NCBI GenBank assembly: GCA_021292165.1
Contig: CM037877.1
Location: 300,034,726 to 300,098,725 of the forward strand
From: Shinisaurus crocodilurus
Taxonomy: Eukaryota > Chordata > Lepidosauria > Squamata > Shinisauridae
DNA: 64,000 bases
Direction of reading: 5' to 3'
Below are positions 49,869 to 63,916 of this stretch, in pieces. The notes beneath the pieces were generated by a model. That model was given only the letters and a program-made list of their open reading frames with translations. It did not search any database and was not told the DNA's origin. Each line of letters begins with the position of its first letter. The first letter of the stretch is position 1. The position numbers and the translations under genes were made by a program.

Positions 49869-50276
49869 AAAATTCCGTGCAGGAGGCAGGCCGACGGCAT
49901 CCTCTGGAAGCCCCCTCAGAGTGCAGGAAAGGGATGCTTCTGAACACGGGTGCAGACCGAGACCCAGAACTTACTTTAGTACCGCAAGCCTTACCAGTAG
50001 CTCTTGATTGACCTTCGGCCACCCTTGATGCCATCTCAGAGATCATTTATTTAGGACAATTCTATGTTGCCCAACAACCGAAGCTCTCTGGGCGGTTTAG
50101 ATGCCATTGTTTGTTTCCTGTGGTTGTGGTGGAGACACCTCGGATCTCACCCAAACTGCCAGTTCAAGTTGTGGTGGTGAAAAAGGTGCATTCCTTGTGA
50201 GGGATTCTTCAGAAAGGGACTGTAAATAAAGACGGCCTGCCTTGTCAGGCCTTTACATAAATCTATGGCGAAGACC

Positions 50277-50405
50277 AGCCTTCCCCAACCGGGTGCCCTC
50301 CAGACCTTTTGGACTTCAACTCCCACCAGCCCTCACCGACATGGCCAGTGAGCAGGAAGCCTGGAAGTTGTAGTCCAAAAAAGCCCTCCAGAGTTGGAAA
50401 AGCCA
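50277..50405. mobile_element. Palindromic MITE, type A
   Basis: GCCTTCCCCAACCGGGTGCC on the left; the right arm (GTAGTCCAAAAAAGCCC) is diverged. Confidence 0.65.
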
Positions 50406-50619
50406 CACTCTGAACGCGGGGTGTACGGCGCCGGTCACCGCACCTCCAAAAGGATGTTGTAGAACCGGAGACGGTGCAGAGAAGGCCAGCCGGAATGATC
50501 CAGGGGTTGGAGCAAGAGGAAAGGTTGCAAGGTGTGGGGCTGATTGGCTCTTTTTTTTTTTTTTAAAGGCATGGTGGAGGACATGACCGGGTGTACAAAA
50601 CTATGCCTGGTGGGGAGAA

Positions 50620-51045
50620 ATTTATTATTTATTTATTTATTATATTTATCAATCGCCCATCTGGCCGGTCACCCGGCCACCCTGGGCGATGTACAATTAA
50701 AATACAGTAAAACACAATAAAACATAATAATTAAAACAATATAAAAAATTCTCATTAAAAACCTAACCCACCCCATATTCCCGCCTGAACAGCCATGTTT
50801 TTAATGCACGGCGGAAGCTCATCACGGAGGGGGCATGGCGAAGGTCACTAGGGAGGGAGTTCCATAATGTGGGGGCCGCCACAGAGAAGGCCCTCTTCCT
50901 AGTCCCCACAGCCTGGGCTCTGGCTGATGGGATAAGGAGAAGGCCGTCCGTGGCAGACCTTGTTGAGCGGCCTGCTTGATGTTGCTGGAGGCGCTCCTTG
51001 AGATAAGCTGGGCCGGAGCCGTGTAGGGTTTTAAAGGTCAAAGTG
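50620..51045 (-). mobile_element. L2-like LINE 3' end, longest coding part
   Basis: Minus-strand frame: [35 protein letters not shown] and [13 protein letters not shown], then the CGCCCATCTGGCCGG hairpin. This is the C-terminus of ORF2. Confidence 0.85.
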
Positions 51046-51059
51046 GAGGGAAAGTGGAG

Positions 51060-51180
51060 GGGGAGAAGTTTTTCTCCCTCTCCCCTAATGGCAGAACCCA
51101 ACAGGGGTCACCCCCATGAAGCTGATCGGTGGGAGATGCAGGACAGATCGAAGGACGGGCTTCTTCACACAGCGCACACT
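51060..51180 (+). mobile_element. CR1/L3-like LINE fragment
   Basis: CACCCCCATGAAGCTGATCG and TGGGAGATGCAGGACAGATC, the same family as 31385. Confidence 0.6.
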
Positions 51181-52469
51181 TCCGCAAGAGGAGAGGCCTG
51201 CTGGGGCTAGTCAGGATGCCAGGAGCCACTCGGTCTTCTTTTGTTCTCATAGAGCTGCTGTTTTTGTCATGAAATTAATGGCTCCTCCCCTGCTGACCAT
51301 TAAAGAGGTGGCCACCCCATGGAAGCTGGAGTCCCTGCCCTGCGGCGGCCTGGTGCTTATAGGGAACATGCTCAGGGAGCTGTGGGTTCCAGGTTCGAAT
51401 TCTCCCTCGTATCGAATTCGAAATCGCCCCTTCCCTAAATTGAGTGTGGTGTTAGCTTGAGCAGATCTTGGCTCACGCCCCCGCCCCAGATGCGACCTTC
51501 CCCTGGCACAATCTGGGCCGAAAAGCCGGCCAACCCTCTCTCACCTTTGGCTGGGTGGCCAGTGCGACATGTTCCCGGCTATCGCTGTGCAAACCCTCGT
51601 GCTGCCAAGGCTTTGTCTGGCATGGAACCCACAAGGCTGGAAGAAAAGGGGCCCACCAGCGAGGGGGCCGGGGGAGCGTTAGTCAGGCCAAGAGAGATGG
51701 GGCCCGGCCGGGGAGGCCCTCCATCGTCTCTGAGCTGCTACGGGGACTTTAGACGGGCCGTGGCATTCACACTGGTGTGGCCTCAGAGGATCCTTCCAGA
51801 CCGCGGAGGCTCTTCTGCAGTCCAGAAGGAGCGGACAGTCACGAGGGACAGTGGCTCAGCGAGGGCGCAGGAAGACCGGCCTGCTCGCTGCCCTCCTCCC
51901 TCAGCCAGAGACGCCTTCTGATGATGGAGCGGGGCCTCCCCTCCCCATGGAGCCAGGGCCTCACCAGAGGAGTCAGCCCGGGGGGGGGGGTCCCATCCAG
52001 CCCGGGGGTCTCCAGCGTGGTGCCCATGGGCGACAACAATGTGCCCGCAGACACCTCCCCTGGCTCCCTCTGCACGGTCTCCAGGCTCCTTCCCCCTCCG
52101 GATTTTGATTTTGTTCCTTAAGATTAAAAAAAAAAAAAGATTTAATTTTTAACCAAGAGGCTGGCCTGCTGCAAAGCCAAGAGCTGCCCTCCAGCGCCAT
52201 CTTTATTTGGGTTCAAACGAGCGGGATTGGGTTTTGGAGCTCAGACCCGCACCACTGCCTTGTTGTACTTGGGTTCCTGGGCAAGTCACTTTTCTTTTAG
52301 CCTCACCCAGTTTGCCTTCTGGGTCAGTGAGTGTTTTGTGACCGGCCATGCCCACCACGGCAGCCATTGTGTGAATGGGCAAAACCTCGCCCCCATGGCA
52401 GCCATGTTGTGACAGCTCCCACAACACTATCTCAGAATTCCAAATGTGCCCCCCAAAAGGTTGGGGAGA
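51181..52469. other. Intergenic, nothing recognised
   Basis: ORFs here have no family resemblance, no splice-linked structure and low-complexity content. Confidence 0.4.
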
Positions 52470-52577
52470 CTACAACCAGATGCCGGACTACAATTCCCAT
52501 CACCCCTCACCACTGGCTATGCTAGCCAGGGCTGATGGGAGTTGCAGTCCAACAACCTCTGGAGGGCCCATGTTCCC
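52470..52577. mobile_element. Palindromic MITE, type A
   Basis: GGACTACAATTCCCATCACC and GGGAGTTGCAGTCC. Confidence 0.7.
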
Positions 52578-53982
52578 CAGCGCTGTGCTAGATTCTGTGT
52601 TTGTACGGTGTGTTTGCAGGCTCACTGGCAGCCATCAACCTGCCATCATGCAGCAGAGAGTTCCACAGGTGGATGGTGCACAGAATCCTTACGCTTGTTT
52701 GCTTCGTGTACAAATTATGTGCTGTGCCTTTGCGTGTCTGGACTTCCTTACACCCAAGCTCACGTCCGCACGGCGAGTGAAACGGAGCCGCCCTACGATG
52801 GGGAAGAGAGAAACAGCTTCTGCTTTGCTTCAGGCAGGTTGGTTGCGCCAGCGATTAAGAGATCTACAGACACGCACTCTAGACCAGAGCCATGCCACAT
52901 GCGCAGCCACCTTGTCTGGTCCCACATCCAGGAGCGGACAAATACCGCTCCCCCAGCCATTGTTATGTGGCTTCCTCCAGCCAAGAGGGGACGGAAAACC
53001 AGCCCAGATGCTCTTGGCGACGAGACACTGTTGAGCAGTGAAAACATCAATCCCCATCAGGCACCTCTGGGGACCACTTTGCAAGCAGCGCACGCTCGGC
53101 TGTCTGGTGCGTACGTGCCCCGAGTCCAAAGAGTTGTGGGGTCGCTTGGCTTCAGGTGCCAAAGGCCTGGTGGTGGCAGGGCTCTGGCTTAAGAGAACCC
53201 GGGGGTCCTGGCTCCCAGCCCTCAGCTCTGTGGTCACCGCAGCCGAGAACCCGGGAGTTCTGGCTCCCAGTTCCCCAACCCCCTGACAGGGAACCCAAAT
53301 GGACTGGAGCCCCCACCCCACCCCACCCCGCCTCTATCTCATTAGACCTTTTGCTGGCTTTCCAGGGAAGCCAAGAATCCAGCCGGCTTCTGCTCTGTTC
53401 ACATGGCCCGAATGGACAAAAGGGGCTGTAACTTTAATTATACCTTGATTAGGCCCATTTCACAGATGGAGAGCTGAGGCTGAATGCTCACTGGCCAAGT
53501 CTGCCGTGTGTGCTGTAAGGCTGAATGCTCACTGGCCATGTGTGTCAGTGGGGGGGGGGGGGGTTTGAATTTAGCCCGCCCCCCAGATCCGAGGCCAGCA
53601 GCCATGCCAAGCCTCTAGTCCTCATCCATTTGCTAGCAAACTAACGGATTTTGCCCTCCAGCTGCTTTCTCCACGGACCCATCTCCAGACATTTCTTCCT
53701 TCCTTGGGAGAACCCAGGAGTTCCGGATCCACACCATTGGCCCCCTTAACTAGAATCAACTCCCCCTCCAGAGAACCCGGGAGCCTCACAACAGGCGATT
53801 CCTGCCTCACACCCCTTCCCCTGCCCAACTTGGATTGCCAAGTTCCCCCCTCCGCAGGGCTCCGGTGCTGCACCACAGGCAGAAATAAAAGTGGTGCAGC
53901 TTCCTCCACATGCTCTTGGTGCCAGCCCAAAGCTGCACTGGTTGAATTTCCACCTGCGGAATTTCCACCTGCACACTCCAGC
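52578..53982. other. Intergenic, nothing recognised
   Basis: Two overlapping ORFs of about 217 codons (52375-53192) lack recognisable domains. A G run is at 53550-53564. Confidence 0.35.
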
Positions 53983-54110
53983 CCCCTTCAACCTGGTGCC
54001 CTCCAGAGGTGTTGGACTACAACTCCCAGAATCAACCCAGCCAGCAGAGCTGGCTGGGGGATTCTGGGAGTTGTAGTCCAACACCTCTGGAGGGCACCAG
54101 ACTGGTTAAG
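53983..54110. mobile_element. Palindromic MITE, type A
   Basis: CCTGGTGCCCTCCAGAGGTG and CACCTCTGGAGGGCACCAG; nearly perfect. Confidence 0.8.
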
Positions 54111-54774
54111 GCCACACAGCTAGGCTGTTTTTCTTTGCCCAAGAACCCAGGCATCCTGGTTTCCCAGCATGCTTTGCTGTAACCCACTCAAAAAACAGCT
54201 CCTCTCACAGAGAACCCAGGAGTCCTGACACGAACGAGACCCACCCAGGCGTCCTGCTCCCGAAAGTCTCCTGCGCTCAGCTGTTCGCTTTTCCACTCCG
54301 GCTGCTGCTGGGTCCAGGCCAAAGATCTGAGTGGCTCCCGGCAACTCATACGTGCTGGCCTGCACACGCGGAAGCCTTGATCTGCCGACCCGGTGGCCGG
54401 CTCCATCGATCCTGGCCCCGTCTCCAAACAGGGATGGGCCCTACGGCGCCAGAAAAAGTGACAGATCAACCAGGCTGGGCGGGGAGGGAGACCTTTGGCC
54501 ATCAGCCCTCCTACGGTGCCTCCCCTAGCCCAGCTGAGGCACATCAAAAATGGGAGCGGGGCCTAGTGGTTACAGCAGTGTCTCGCTGCTAAAATCCTTT
54601 GGTACCGTGTGTGTGTGTGTGTTCTATATTGTAACCTGTAGGGCTAGAAGGCCAGTAAGTCAAGAAACACAGCTGGTTAAAATCTAGGGCTAAACTCCAA
54701 AATATATTCTTGGTAGCAACACCCACATTACACATTATTGTTTATGTAGCACCTTCCATGCGCACAGCACTTAT

Positions 54775-55015
54775 TATTATTATTTTATTTATTTATTTAT
54801 TATATTTATACCCCGCCTTTTTTCCCGCAAGGAACCCAAGGCGGCTTACATTATCCTCCTCTCCATGTTATCCTCACAACAACCCTGTGAGGTAGGTTAG
54901 GCTGAGAGTCAGTGACTGGCCCAAAGTCACCCAGTGAGTTTCATGGCCAAGCAGGGACTAGAACCCGGATCTCCAGAGTCCCAGTCCAACACCCTAACCA
55001 CTACGCCACACTTTA
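54775..55015 (-). mobile_element. Sauria-type SINE, full length
   Basis: On the minus strand it has TGGCGTAGTGGTTAGGGTG, a B box-like GGTTCTAGTCC and a Bov-B-like tail to (TAAA)n. Confidence 0.85.
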
Positions 55016-56404
55016 CATAGTACCAGAGGTCTCTGCCCCAAGGGGCTTACAATCTAATGTTCAGCACAGGGGAGGCAGGAATAACATGGAAGCAACACAT
55101 CTGGAGGGCATCTGGTTGGGGGAAGCTGCCATAGGGCCTGAGAATTAGGGGCTTGCGTCTAAGCCTTTGCAGAAAAAGTCACATCAAAGTGAAGGCCGTT
55201 CCCCCCTCCGCACACCCCCGAGGATTATGTAGGAAGCACACCTCTATTCTCCATGTGCAGAGTGCCTTCTGCTACCCCCATCTCGCACAACTGCGATGGA
55301 AAAGGGCAGGGCGTCAAATAAATGGGCACGAAATGACTCCATCTGGACCAATTTGCCCTACTTTCAGGATCCAGGCTTCCCCGGCGAAGGGATACAACAA
55401 CTGCCTCGGCCGGCCAATGAGCAACCATTCACTGTCTGTGGGCATGGCCTTGGATGATCTCTGATGGGTCACCCTGCCAGCCAGCGACTTCTGGGAAAAG
55501 CTTCCCGAACTCTAGGAAAGTGGGGGAACAGGTTAGCGAGTGTCAGGGATCACCCTTCACAGTATGGGTATCACAAGGAAAGTGGGTCTGGAAAGGCGGC
55601 CCACAGAATCCCAGGCCTTCACCTGAGAAAGGCTTTGCCGGTGCACAGCCGCAGAGCAGAGTCACAGCTGAGGGCTTCCAAGCACACACACCGGCGGGCT
55701 TTCTCTCAGCGCTAAGTCACCACTAACATCCGCCCACCTCTAGGGTTGAAGGTGCCGCTCGCAGGCATTCCAGCCACACAAACAGAAGGTTCTACATTAT
55801 TTTGCATCACCAGAACATCGAGCCCTGCCCTTTATTCCGACTGGCAGCAGCGGCTTCCCCAGGTCTCTGGCGAGCGGACTTTGCAATGCCTGCCTCTTGA
55901 GAGCATCTGAATCGGGGCCTCCTGCATGCAGAGTGAGCCCACCGCAAGCCCCAGAAACTGTCATTATTATAGCCAGCAAATGCCCGAAGCCTCCCTCCTG
56001 AAACGCAGAAGGCCCCGTCCAGTTTCTCGTTCCGGAAAATCCACCCACACCCTCCGAAAGAACTTCCCTGGCTCATCATCGGCACACTAGGCTGGTACTG
56101 CTTCTTGTGCCGCAAGCCAAATTGTGGGCTCCCCTTATCTTATCAGCAGCTCACGTCAGGCTGTAGACGAAGGCCGTGGCTGGCAGCACAAGAATGCCAC
56201 GGGGACAGTGGAAAGAAGTTATTCCCGACACGGTCCCGATAACACTGTCTTCCAACACACAACCATGACAACAAGATGGAAAAAGCTCCCTTCGGATCAC
56301 GGGCAAGGTTCTGACGAAGGCCAGAGACAGCATTTCCCCCTCTACACCCGCCCACTTCTCATATGCCACCCCGCAAAAATAATTTAAAAATGTGGGAATT
56401 CCCG
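55016..56404. other. Intergenic, nothing recognised apart from a MITE end
   Basis: A type A right end lies at 55097-55131 (CATCTGGAGGGCATCTGG). No gene was seen in the rest. Confidence 0.35.
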
Positions 56405-56522
56405 CCAGAGAAAACTGTGCGTCATGGGAGTTGTAGTGCAAGAATTCCCGCTAGAGAAAACTGTGCGTCGTGGGAGTTGTAGTGCAATACATCTGGAGGG
56501 CAACCAGCTGGGGAAGGCTGCA
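56405..56522. mobile_element. Decayed type A MITE with internal duplication
   Basis: The unit GAATTCCCGC(C/T)AGAGAAAAC plus CGT(C/G)(A/G)TGGGAGTTGTAGTGCA occurs twice in tandem (about 56396 and 56441). Confidence 0.6.
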
Positions 56523-56569
56523 ACGGCAAAGTATGGGTACCTGAAATAATCCAGTATCCTTCCCTTCTC

Positions 56570-56735
56570 ATATCTTCTGTTGAACTGCATTTTATTCTTT
56601 TACAGATTTGTATTGCATTGTATATTCTTAACTGTTTGTATGGCATCTTAAGTCTTTTGACTGTCTGCAATCCACCCAGAGAACAGATTACTGGATGGAT
56701 TAAAATATCATAAATAAATAAAATGTTAGATTGTA
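56570..56735 (+). mobile_element. L2-like LINE tail
   Basis: AT-rich tail ending CATAAATAAATAAAATG. Confidence 0.45.
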
Positions 56736-56812
56736 AGCCTCCTGGGGCAGGATACTGGTAGAAGTGCCAGAGACACACATGCACAGCCTTAATAAAGAAG
56801 ACATGATCTACA

Positions 56813-56938
56813 TGGTGCAATCCTATGCATGTTTGTTTAGGCAGAAAGAAGTCCTACCCACTCCCAGCATTCCCCAGCCAGCCACATTGCACTTTCCCCC
56901 CCCCATCTAAACATGCACAGGACTGTACTCTTAATGCA
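56813..56938. mobile_element. MITE, type C
   Basis: GTGCAATCCTATGCATGTTT and AACATGCACAGGACTGTAC arms around CTCCCAGCATTCCCCAGCC. Confidence 0.75.
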
Positions 56939-57307
56939 TCAATATTTTAACTCGGAGGTTATGAGAGGGTTAAGAAATGCTTGAGCAGAAGGGCCCTGCC
57001 CCGTTTAACTGAACTTCCTGGGACCATTTCTCAAGTGGCTGCTCTTTTTAAGTGTGTATAGCAAGAACTCTGCGGGAAGTATTTAAACACATCAAATTTG
57101 CCAGGCCTGACTTTTCCATGGGGCACTGGCGTACTGCGGCGTAGGGTCTTCCTCTTGTGAACTGCCCCATCTCGAAAGCTTTCAAAATATAAATCAAGCC
57201 AGGAGGCATTGAACTGCTGCCTCAACGGGCTGGAGCTTCTGCAAAGCCTGCCAAAGTCAATTCCTTCAGGGTTCTGGAACGAACTGTTAAACCAAGAATG
57301 GGATGTT

Positions 57308-57395
57308 CTGTAGCCTTCCCCAGCTTGGCACCCTCCACGCTAGCTGGGGATGATGGTAGTTAATAGTCCAACGCATCTAGAGGGTGCCAGGTTGG
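57308..57395. mobile_element. Palindromic MITE, type A
   Basis: CCTTCCCCAGCTTGGCACCC and GGGTGCCAGGTTGGGC. Confidence 0.65.
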
Positions 57396-57403
57396 GCTGG
57401 AGC

Positions 57404-57475
57404 AGTGTTCTCCAACCTTGGGTCCCCAGATGGTTTCGGCCTACAACTCCCAGCATGCCCCAGCCAGAACACTGG
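57404..57475. mobile_element. Palindromic MITE, type B, short
   Basis: CAGTGTTCTCCAACCTTGGG to AACACTG, flanked by GGCTGGAG and GGCTAGAC. Confidence 0.7.
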
Positions 57476-57479
57476 GCTA

Positions 57480-58316
57480 GACCTGTATGTGACGGATCAG
57501 AATCCCCTCACCTCCCCCTCCTCCTCTGACCTGTGGTTACCGCAGTTTGAAAAAGATTCTCCGCTAATTTGGACACATTCCCCCACCCTGTGGGGCACAT
57601 CCATTCTGCCGAGGATCTCTCCCTGTGCAGGAGACCTGTGCTGAAGGAGGGCTGGCAGTCTGCTACTGCTGCCGTCACCGGCGGGCCCCCTCCCATTTGA
57701 CCCCAGAGGTGGTTACGCAGCCCCAGGCAACAATATTCCTGCCTGCCGCTGGGCTCTTCTCCAGAGGCAGCAGCAGCGCGGGGCAACCTAACGTAAACCG
57801 TGCGCATGGACCTCTTCTTCGTCCAGCAGCCATGACAGGAAACGCTTTTGGGCCGGAGCCCTGACCATTGTTTGAGTCCAACAGGCCTTTGGGGAGATAA
57901 ACACACAGAACCTGTGGGCCAAAAGTAAGAGTTTGTTTTCTTTAGCAAGCTCCTTGGAATGGTGCCATCCGTGTTGTCTGCGTTAAGGGCGCAGCTGTAA
58001 AAGAGTTCAGCTTCAAACAAACGGGAGGAAAACAATTTTTAAACATTGTTTTGACCGTGCTAGTTGTTGCAGTGATGGCGAAAATCGAATTAGAAATTTG
58101 GAGAAGCTCTCTTTGGGGTATGCGGGGTGGAGAGCTGGGGCAGACTGTGGTGCGACTTTCAGCTTGGACAGGGGAATACGGGTTGCTTGCCTCCCCACCG
58201 CCAGTCTGGCCCACCCCCCTTCCTTAATGGGAAGGCGCTCCTTATCCCATCCTCCGACCCCGTGAAAACTGAGATTAGGCGACTCCCTCTCCTCCTAATA
58301 AAACACTTGAGAATTT
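57480..58316. other. Intergenic, nothing recognised
   Basis: Minus-strand ORF 57508-58035 has no recognisable domain. Confidence 0.35.
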
Positions 58317-58322
58317 TTTATT
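58317..58322 (-). other. Polyadenylation signal AATAAA, POP7
   Basis: About 560 nt past the POP7 stop, on the coding strand. Confidence 0.5.
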
Positions 58323-58849
58323 TCCCAGGATACAGGAGACAGACAGAGAACCTAAAATGCCACAATACACACACACATGGATTATCAACAGTGGCACCTT
58401 TAGAAGTCACAGCACTACGAAATCCGGCCCCCAAAGCCAGGTCCCCTCAGGTCTTCCTTGTGATCGAGTGAAGTCACAAACCATACGCAGGCAACACTGT
58501 TTGTTTGTCGGCCTGGGAAACTAGCCGGATCCACCCCTGGACCACTTCAGTTTCAGGGTGCTGAAGAGAGCTGCCTCTCGGGGTGGGGATGGGCACCCAG
58601 CCAAAGCCAGCAAATGCCTGAGGAAGAGGACACGTTTAGTACACGTTTAGTACACATGTTGACATTTTGCCCCGCAGGGGGGTGGGTTTTGTTGCCATTG
58701 GTGAACCAAGGGAGAGCAGACTGGGGCGGCCTTCAGAGAGGGCAAACTGTGGGCCGAGGACCGCCAGCAAGGTCCGGCTGAAACCCCCAGTTGGTTCAGC
58801 ATCCCTCCATGCAGAGGACGCAAATCACGTGGGCCAGGCGTGCCTGGTT

Positions 58850-60070
58850 CAACGCCGCCGGCGGTCTGGAACGGCGGTTACTCCGGGACGACACGACACA
58901 CCCGGATGTGGATGGCGGAGTTGTTCCGGGTCCTGGCCAGCGGCTCGTCGCTGTCCCCTTCCGGCTCGGCCACGTCGGCGAGCTCCACGGTGGACGTGTT
59001 TGCCGCCAAGCGCAGCGAGCTGCTCCCGGTGGCTTCCAGCTGCAGCGCGATGTTGATGGCGCGGTTGATGGCCAGGCCCAGGCCGTGGATGCAGATCTCG
59101 GGGCAGCCGCTCCCGGGGGCCAGCAGCTTCTGGCAGCGGCTCAGCTGGGCCTTGAAGTCCGTCTTCATGTTGACGTAGATGTCGCTGCGGCGGCGCGGAA
59201 GGCGGCGCGGGAGGCGGCGGCGCAGCGCAAACTCCGTCTCCGTGGGGGGGCCCGGCTCGGACATGGCGGCTCTGCGGGGGGGGGGGAGAGAGAGGCGATG
59301 AAGGGCTGCCTGCTGGCACCCAGGCCGGACACCCACCCACAAGGCGGCAGGGTCCTCTCCCGGCTGGCTGCCTCCCCCCCCGCTTTCTGAAGGGTCAAGT
59401 TCGTCCGAGGTCTCGACCCCGCGACCCCTCTGGCTGCTGGGCCACCCGAGTGCGGCCCCCTCCCTCCCTGCCTCCACCGACCCCGGCCCGCCCTACCTGC
59501 CCTCCTTCTACCCCACAGGCACGTTAGGCAGCCCCTACAGCCCCCCCCCTCCTCGACGTCAGCCGGAAGAGGACGTGCCCTGCGACACCCCACCCCCCCC
59601 CCGGCCTGCCGTGGGCCCCAACAGCCCCCCCAGGCGCCTCTGCCCCAGCGCCACGTCCCCCCCGCCCCCGGGGCTTAGCTGGGGCTTCCCCAAGGCGGCT
59701 CCCCCGCCTCAGCCGCCGGGACGCCCCCCCCCGTTCCTCCCCAGGAGCGCCCCGCTGGCCCCTCGCCCACCTACCCCTGCGAGCGCGCCCCACGAAGGCC
59801 GCCGCCGCCGGCACGCGCTCCCCCGCCGCTTCCGGTTTCCGCTTGGAACGCGCGAGCGCGCGCGCGCGCACGGAACGGAAGGTAGACCGCGCGGGGCAGA
59901 CCGGCGCCGGGGAGGGCGCAACTCGCGGGCCGCTTCGCCTCGCCTCGCCTCTCCGCCCCCGGCCGAAGAAGCCGCGGGGAAAGCACGGACGGCCCGGCCT
60001 CTTCCCCCAACCGGGCCGGTGGGGCGCGGGCCCGGAGGCTCCCTGAGCGCGCGCGGCCGCGCTACGCTTT
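58850..60070. promoter_or_regulatory. CpG island of POP7
   Basis: Dense CG over the POP7 CDS and about 800 bp upstream, including CGCGAGCGCGCGCGCG near 59848-59868. Probable promoter region; the start site is not defined. Confidence 0.7.
58878..59264 (-). CDS. POP7: POP7 (Rpp20), RNase P/MRP subunit
   Basis: Alba-like protein of the RNase P and RNase MRP complexes, which pairs with Rpp25 and binds the P3 arm of the RNA; nuclear/nucleolar. The CDS is one exon of 128 aa (human 140), with the start chosen at 59264 because of the GCCGCCATGT context and the MSEPG start. Conserved blocks: RRRLPRRLPRR, DIYVNMKTDFKAQLSRCQKL, EICIHGLGLAINRAINIALQ, AANTSTVELAD and RNNSAIHIRVCRV. The longer ORF upstream is GC-rich read-through of the 5' region. 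Differences from human are a shorter N-terminus and a shorter loop after QKLL. It lies in a CpG island, as expected for a housekeeping gene, upstream of EPO on the same strand. The human gene has a 5' UTR exon; no such exon is identified here. Confidence 0.96.
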   Translation of the reverse strand: MSEPGPPTETEFALRRRLPRRLPRRRSDIYVNMKTDFKAQLSRCQKLLAPGSGCPEICIHGLGLAINRAINIALQLEATGSSSLRLAANTSTVELADVAEPEGDSDEPLARTRNNSAIHIRVCRVVPE

Positions 60071-60329
60071 TTCTATCTCTGTGGGCCATACCCGGGGGAA
60101 AGGGGAGGGGGCAATCGATGCCGTCCTTCCCCCCTCCCCTTTCTTTTATTTTGCAGAAGGGTCGTGTTGCCGCAAAAATATTTATTTTATTTATCCTTTT
60201 TGGATTGATTCAAATATTTCCAGCCCGCCTTTCTGCCTTCAAAAAGCCCCTTCCCTCCCCCCCCCCGTGGCTAAGTTACCCTCCACTTTAAAGCTGCAAC
60301 TATTTGTTTGATTACCGCGAGCCCCCCCC
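60071..60329. other. Intergenic, nothing recognised
   Basis: T-rich sequence with pyrimidine runs. Confidence 0.35.
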
Positions 60330-60515
60330 TCCCCTTTTCCTCCAAGGAGCCTCCAGGCGGCAGGCAAGGCTCTCTTCCCCATTCCTTTTATCCTTACAAC
60401 CACCCTGCGAGGTAGCTTAGGCCGAGCGTCAGCGACTGGCCCAAAGGCACCCAGGGAGCTTCATGGCTGAGCAGGACCCGGACCTGGGTCTCCCCAGGAT
60501 CCCAGCCCACACCAC
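60330..60515 (-). mobile_element. Sauria-type SINE, truncated
   Basis: The plus strand reads CCTGCGAGGTAGCTTAGGC, AGCGACTGGCCCAAAGGCAC and GACCCGGACCTGGGTCTCC. Confidence 0.7.
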
Positions 60516-60529
60516 AATAATAATTAAGG

Positions 60530-60716
60530 GCCCAATCCTATGCACGTTTAGACAGGGGGAGGGGGGGAAAGGCCTACAACTCCCAGCATGCCCCAGCCAG
60601 TGCTGGAACTCCCAGCATGCCCCAGTGGGGCATGCTGGGAGTTCCAACACTGGCTGGGGCATGCTGGGAGTTGTAGGCCTTTTTTTCTTGTCTAAACATG
60701 CATAGGATTGCACCCT
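60530..60716. mobile_element. Palindromic MITE, type C, with duplicated core
   Basis: Arms CCCAATCCTATGCACGTTTA and ACATGCATAGGATTGCACCC. The central CCCAGCATGCCCCAGCCAGT-type core is repeated as a second inner palindrome. Confidence 0.85.
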
Positions 60717-60807
60717 GAAGCACAAAAGCAGCCCCCTCCCCAAATGGAGGGGGGACCCCTGCACGGGAATTGGACATCGTAGCTGTGCCTTTACTAAGTG
60801 GCTAAAG

Positions 60808-60890
60808 CAACCTTCCCCAACCTGAAGCTCTCCGGATGTGTCTGACGATGGGAGCCGTAATCCGGACAGCATCAGGTTGGGGGGCAAGGC
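60808..60890. mobile_element. Decayed palindromic MITE, type A
   Basis: CCTTCCCCAACCTGAAGCTC and ATCAGGTTGGGGGGCAAGGC. Confidence 0.6.
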
Positions 60891-61359
60891 TGACGTTGAT
60901 GTTAAATGGCCAAGGAGACAAGGCAGAACCTCGCGGAGCTCCACAAGCCCAAGATTGGGGGGCAGGGGGGGTACCGCAGCGGCCCCCCCAGCCCCATTCC
61001 AGCCAGGCAGCCCAGAAAGAAACCAGGGTGGGTGGACAGCTCAGATGTCACTGAGAGGTCCAAGGGCATCAACAGGGTTGCACCCATCTATCTCCTGGTG
61101 CAAGTCACTTTCAGACCTCGGACTGGTTCAGGACACCGAAAGCGGCCTCATTCCGGGTCAGACGCTTTGTCCATCAGAGTATTTGCCCGCTCTGACTGTC
61201 AGAAGTGGCTCCGGCGGAAGAAGGCCTCTCCCATCACCTGGGCGGGCCAAACTCCCCCCCAAGGATGCGCTGGGTTTCCCCTGATCGGCCTTGTTCCCTC
61301 GTTCGCCTTCCCCAGGGTGGATCCCCGCGGCTCGCCACGGCTGCACGGTCAGGTTGCAG

Positions 61360-61435
61360 TGCAGCCATGCTGGCTGTGGCATGCTGGGAGTTGTAGTCCA
61401 ACACACCTGGAGGGCACCAGGTTGGAGACGGCTGC
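61360..61435. mobile_element. Palindromic MITE, type A, right half
   Basis: GCATGCTGGGAGTTGTAGTC to GGCACCAGGTTGGAGACGGC. Confidence 0.65.
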
Positions 61436-61439
61436 TCGG

Positions 61440-63703
<2,264 letters not shown>

Positions 63704-63798
63704 TTAAAGGCTTGTCATGCCCCCCCCCCCAGGCTGACCGGGAGCTTTCAGAGACACCATCACAAGAAGCAATGGGAGGCAAAATGCTGAAATCCATA

Positions 63799-63904
63799 TT
63801 GGCGTAATACCTGTATTACGCCAACCCAAAGGTCACCCCGAAATGTGCAAACTTTCCAGATCTCGAGAGCTTGCCCATTTTCAGCAATCTTTGGGTTGGC
63901 CTAA
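63799..63904. repeat. Nested inverted repeats
   Basis: TTGGCGTAATAC and GTATTACGCCAA (63799-63824) form a 12-bp palindrome. Its right part, TATTACGCCAACCCAAAG, is inverted again at 63887-63904 with one mismatch. Confidence 0.75.
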
Positions 63905-63916
63905 TAAAGCTATTAC

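Noticed and set aside
52375..53192. Two overlapping plus-strand ORFs of about 217 codons
   Set aside because: No domain, no splice context, different frames over the same DNA; probably chance.
57508..58035. Minus-strand ORF of 175 codons upstream of EPO
   Set aside because: No recognisable family and no promoter or CpG context. Kept only as a weak possibility.
59575..60291. Plus-strand ORF of 238 codons, proline-rich
   Set aside because: CpG island composition upstream of POP7 gives long chance ORFs; no family match.
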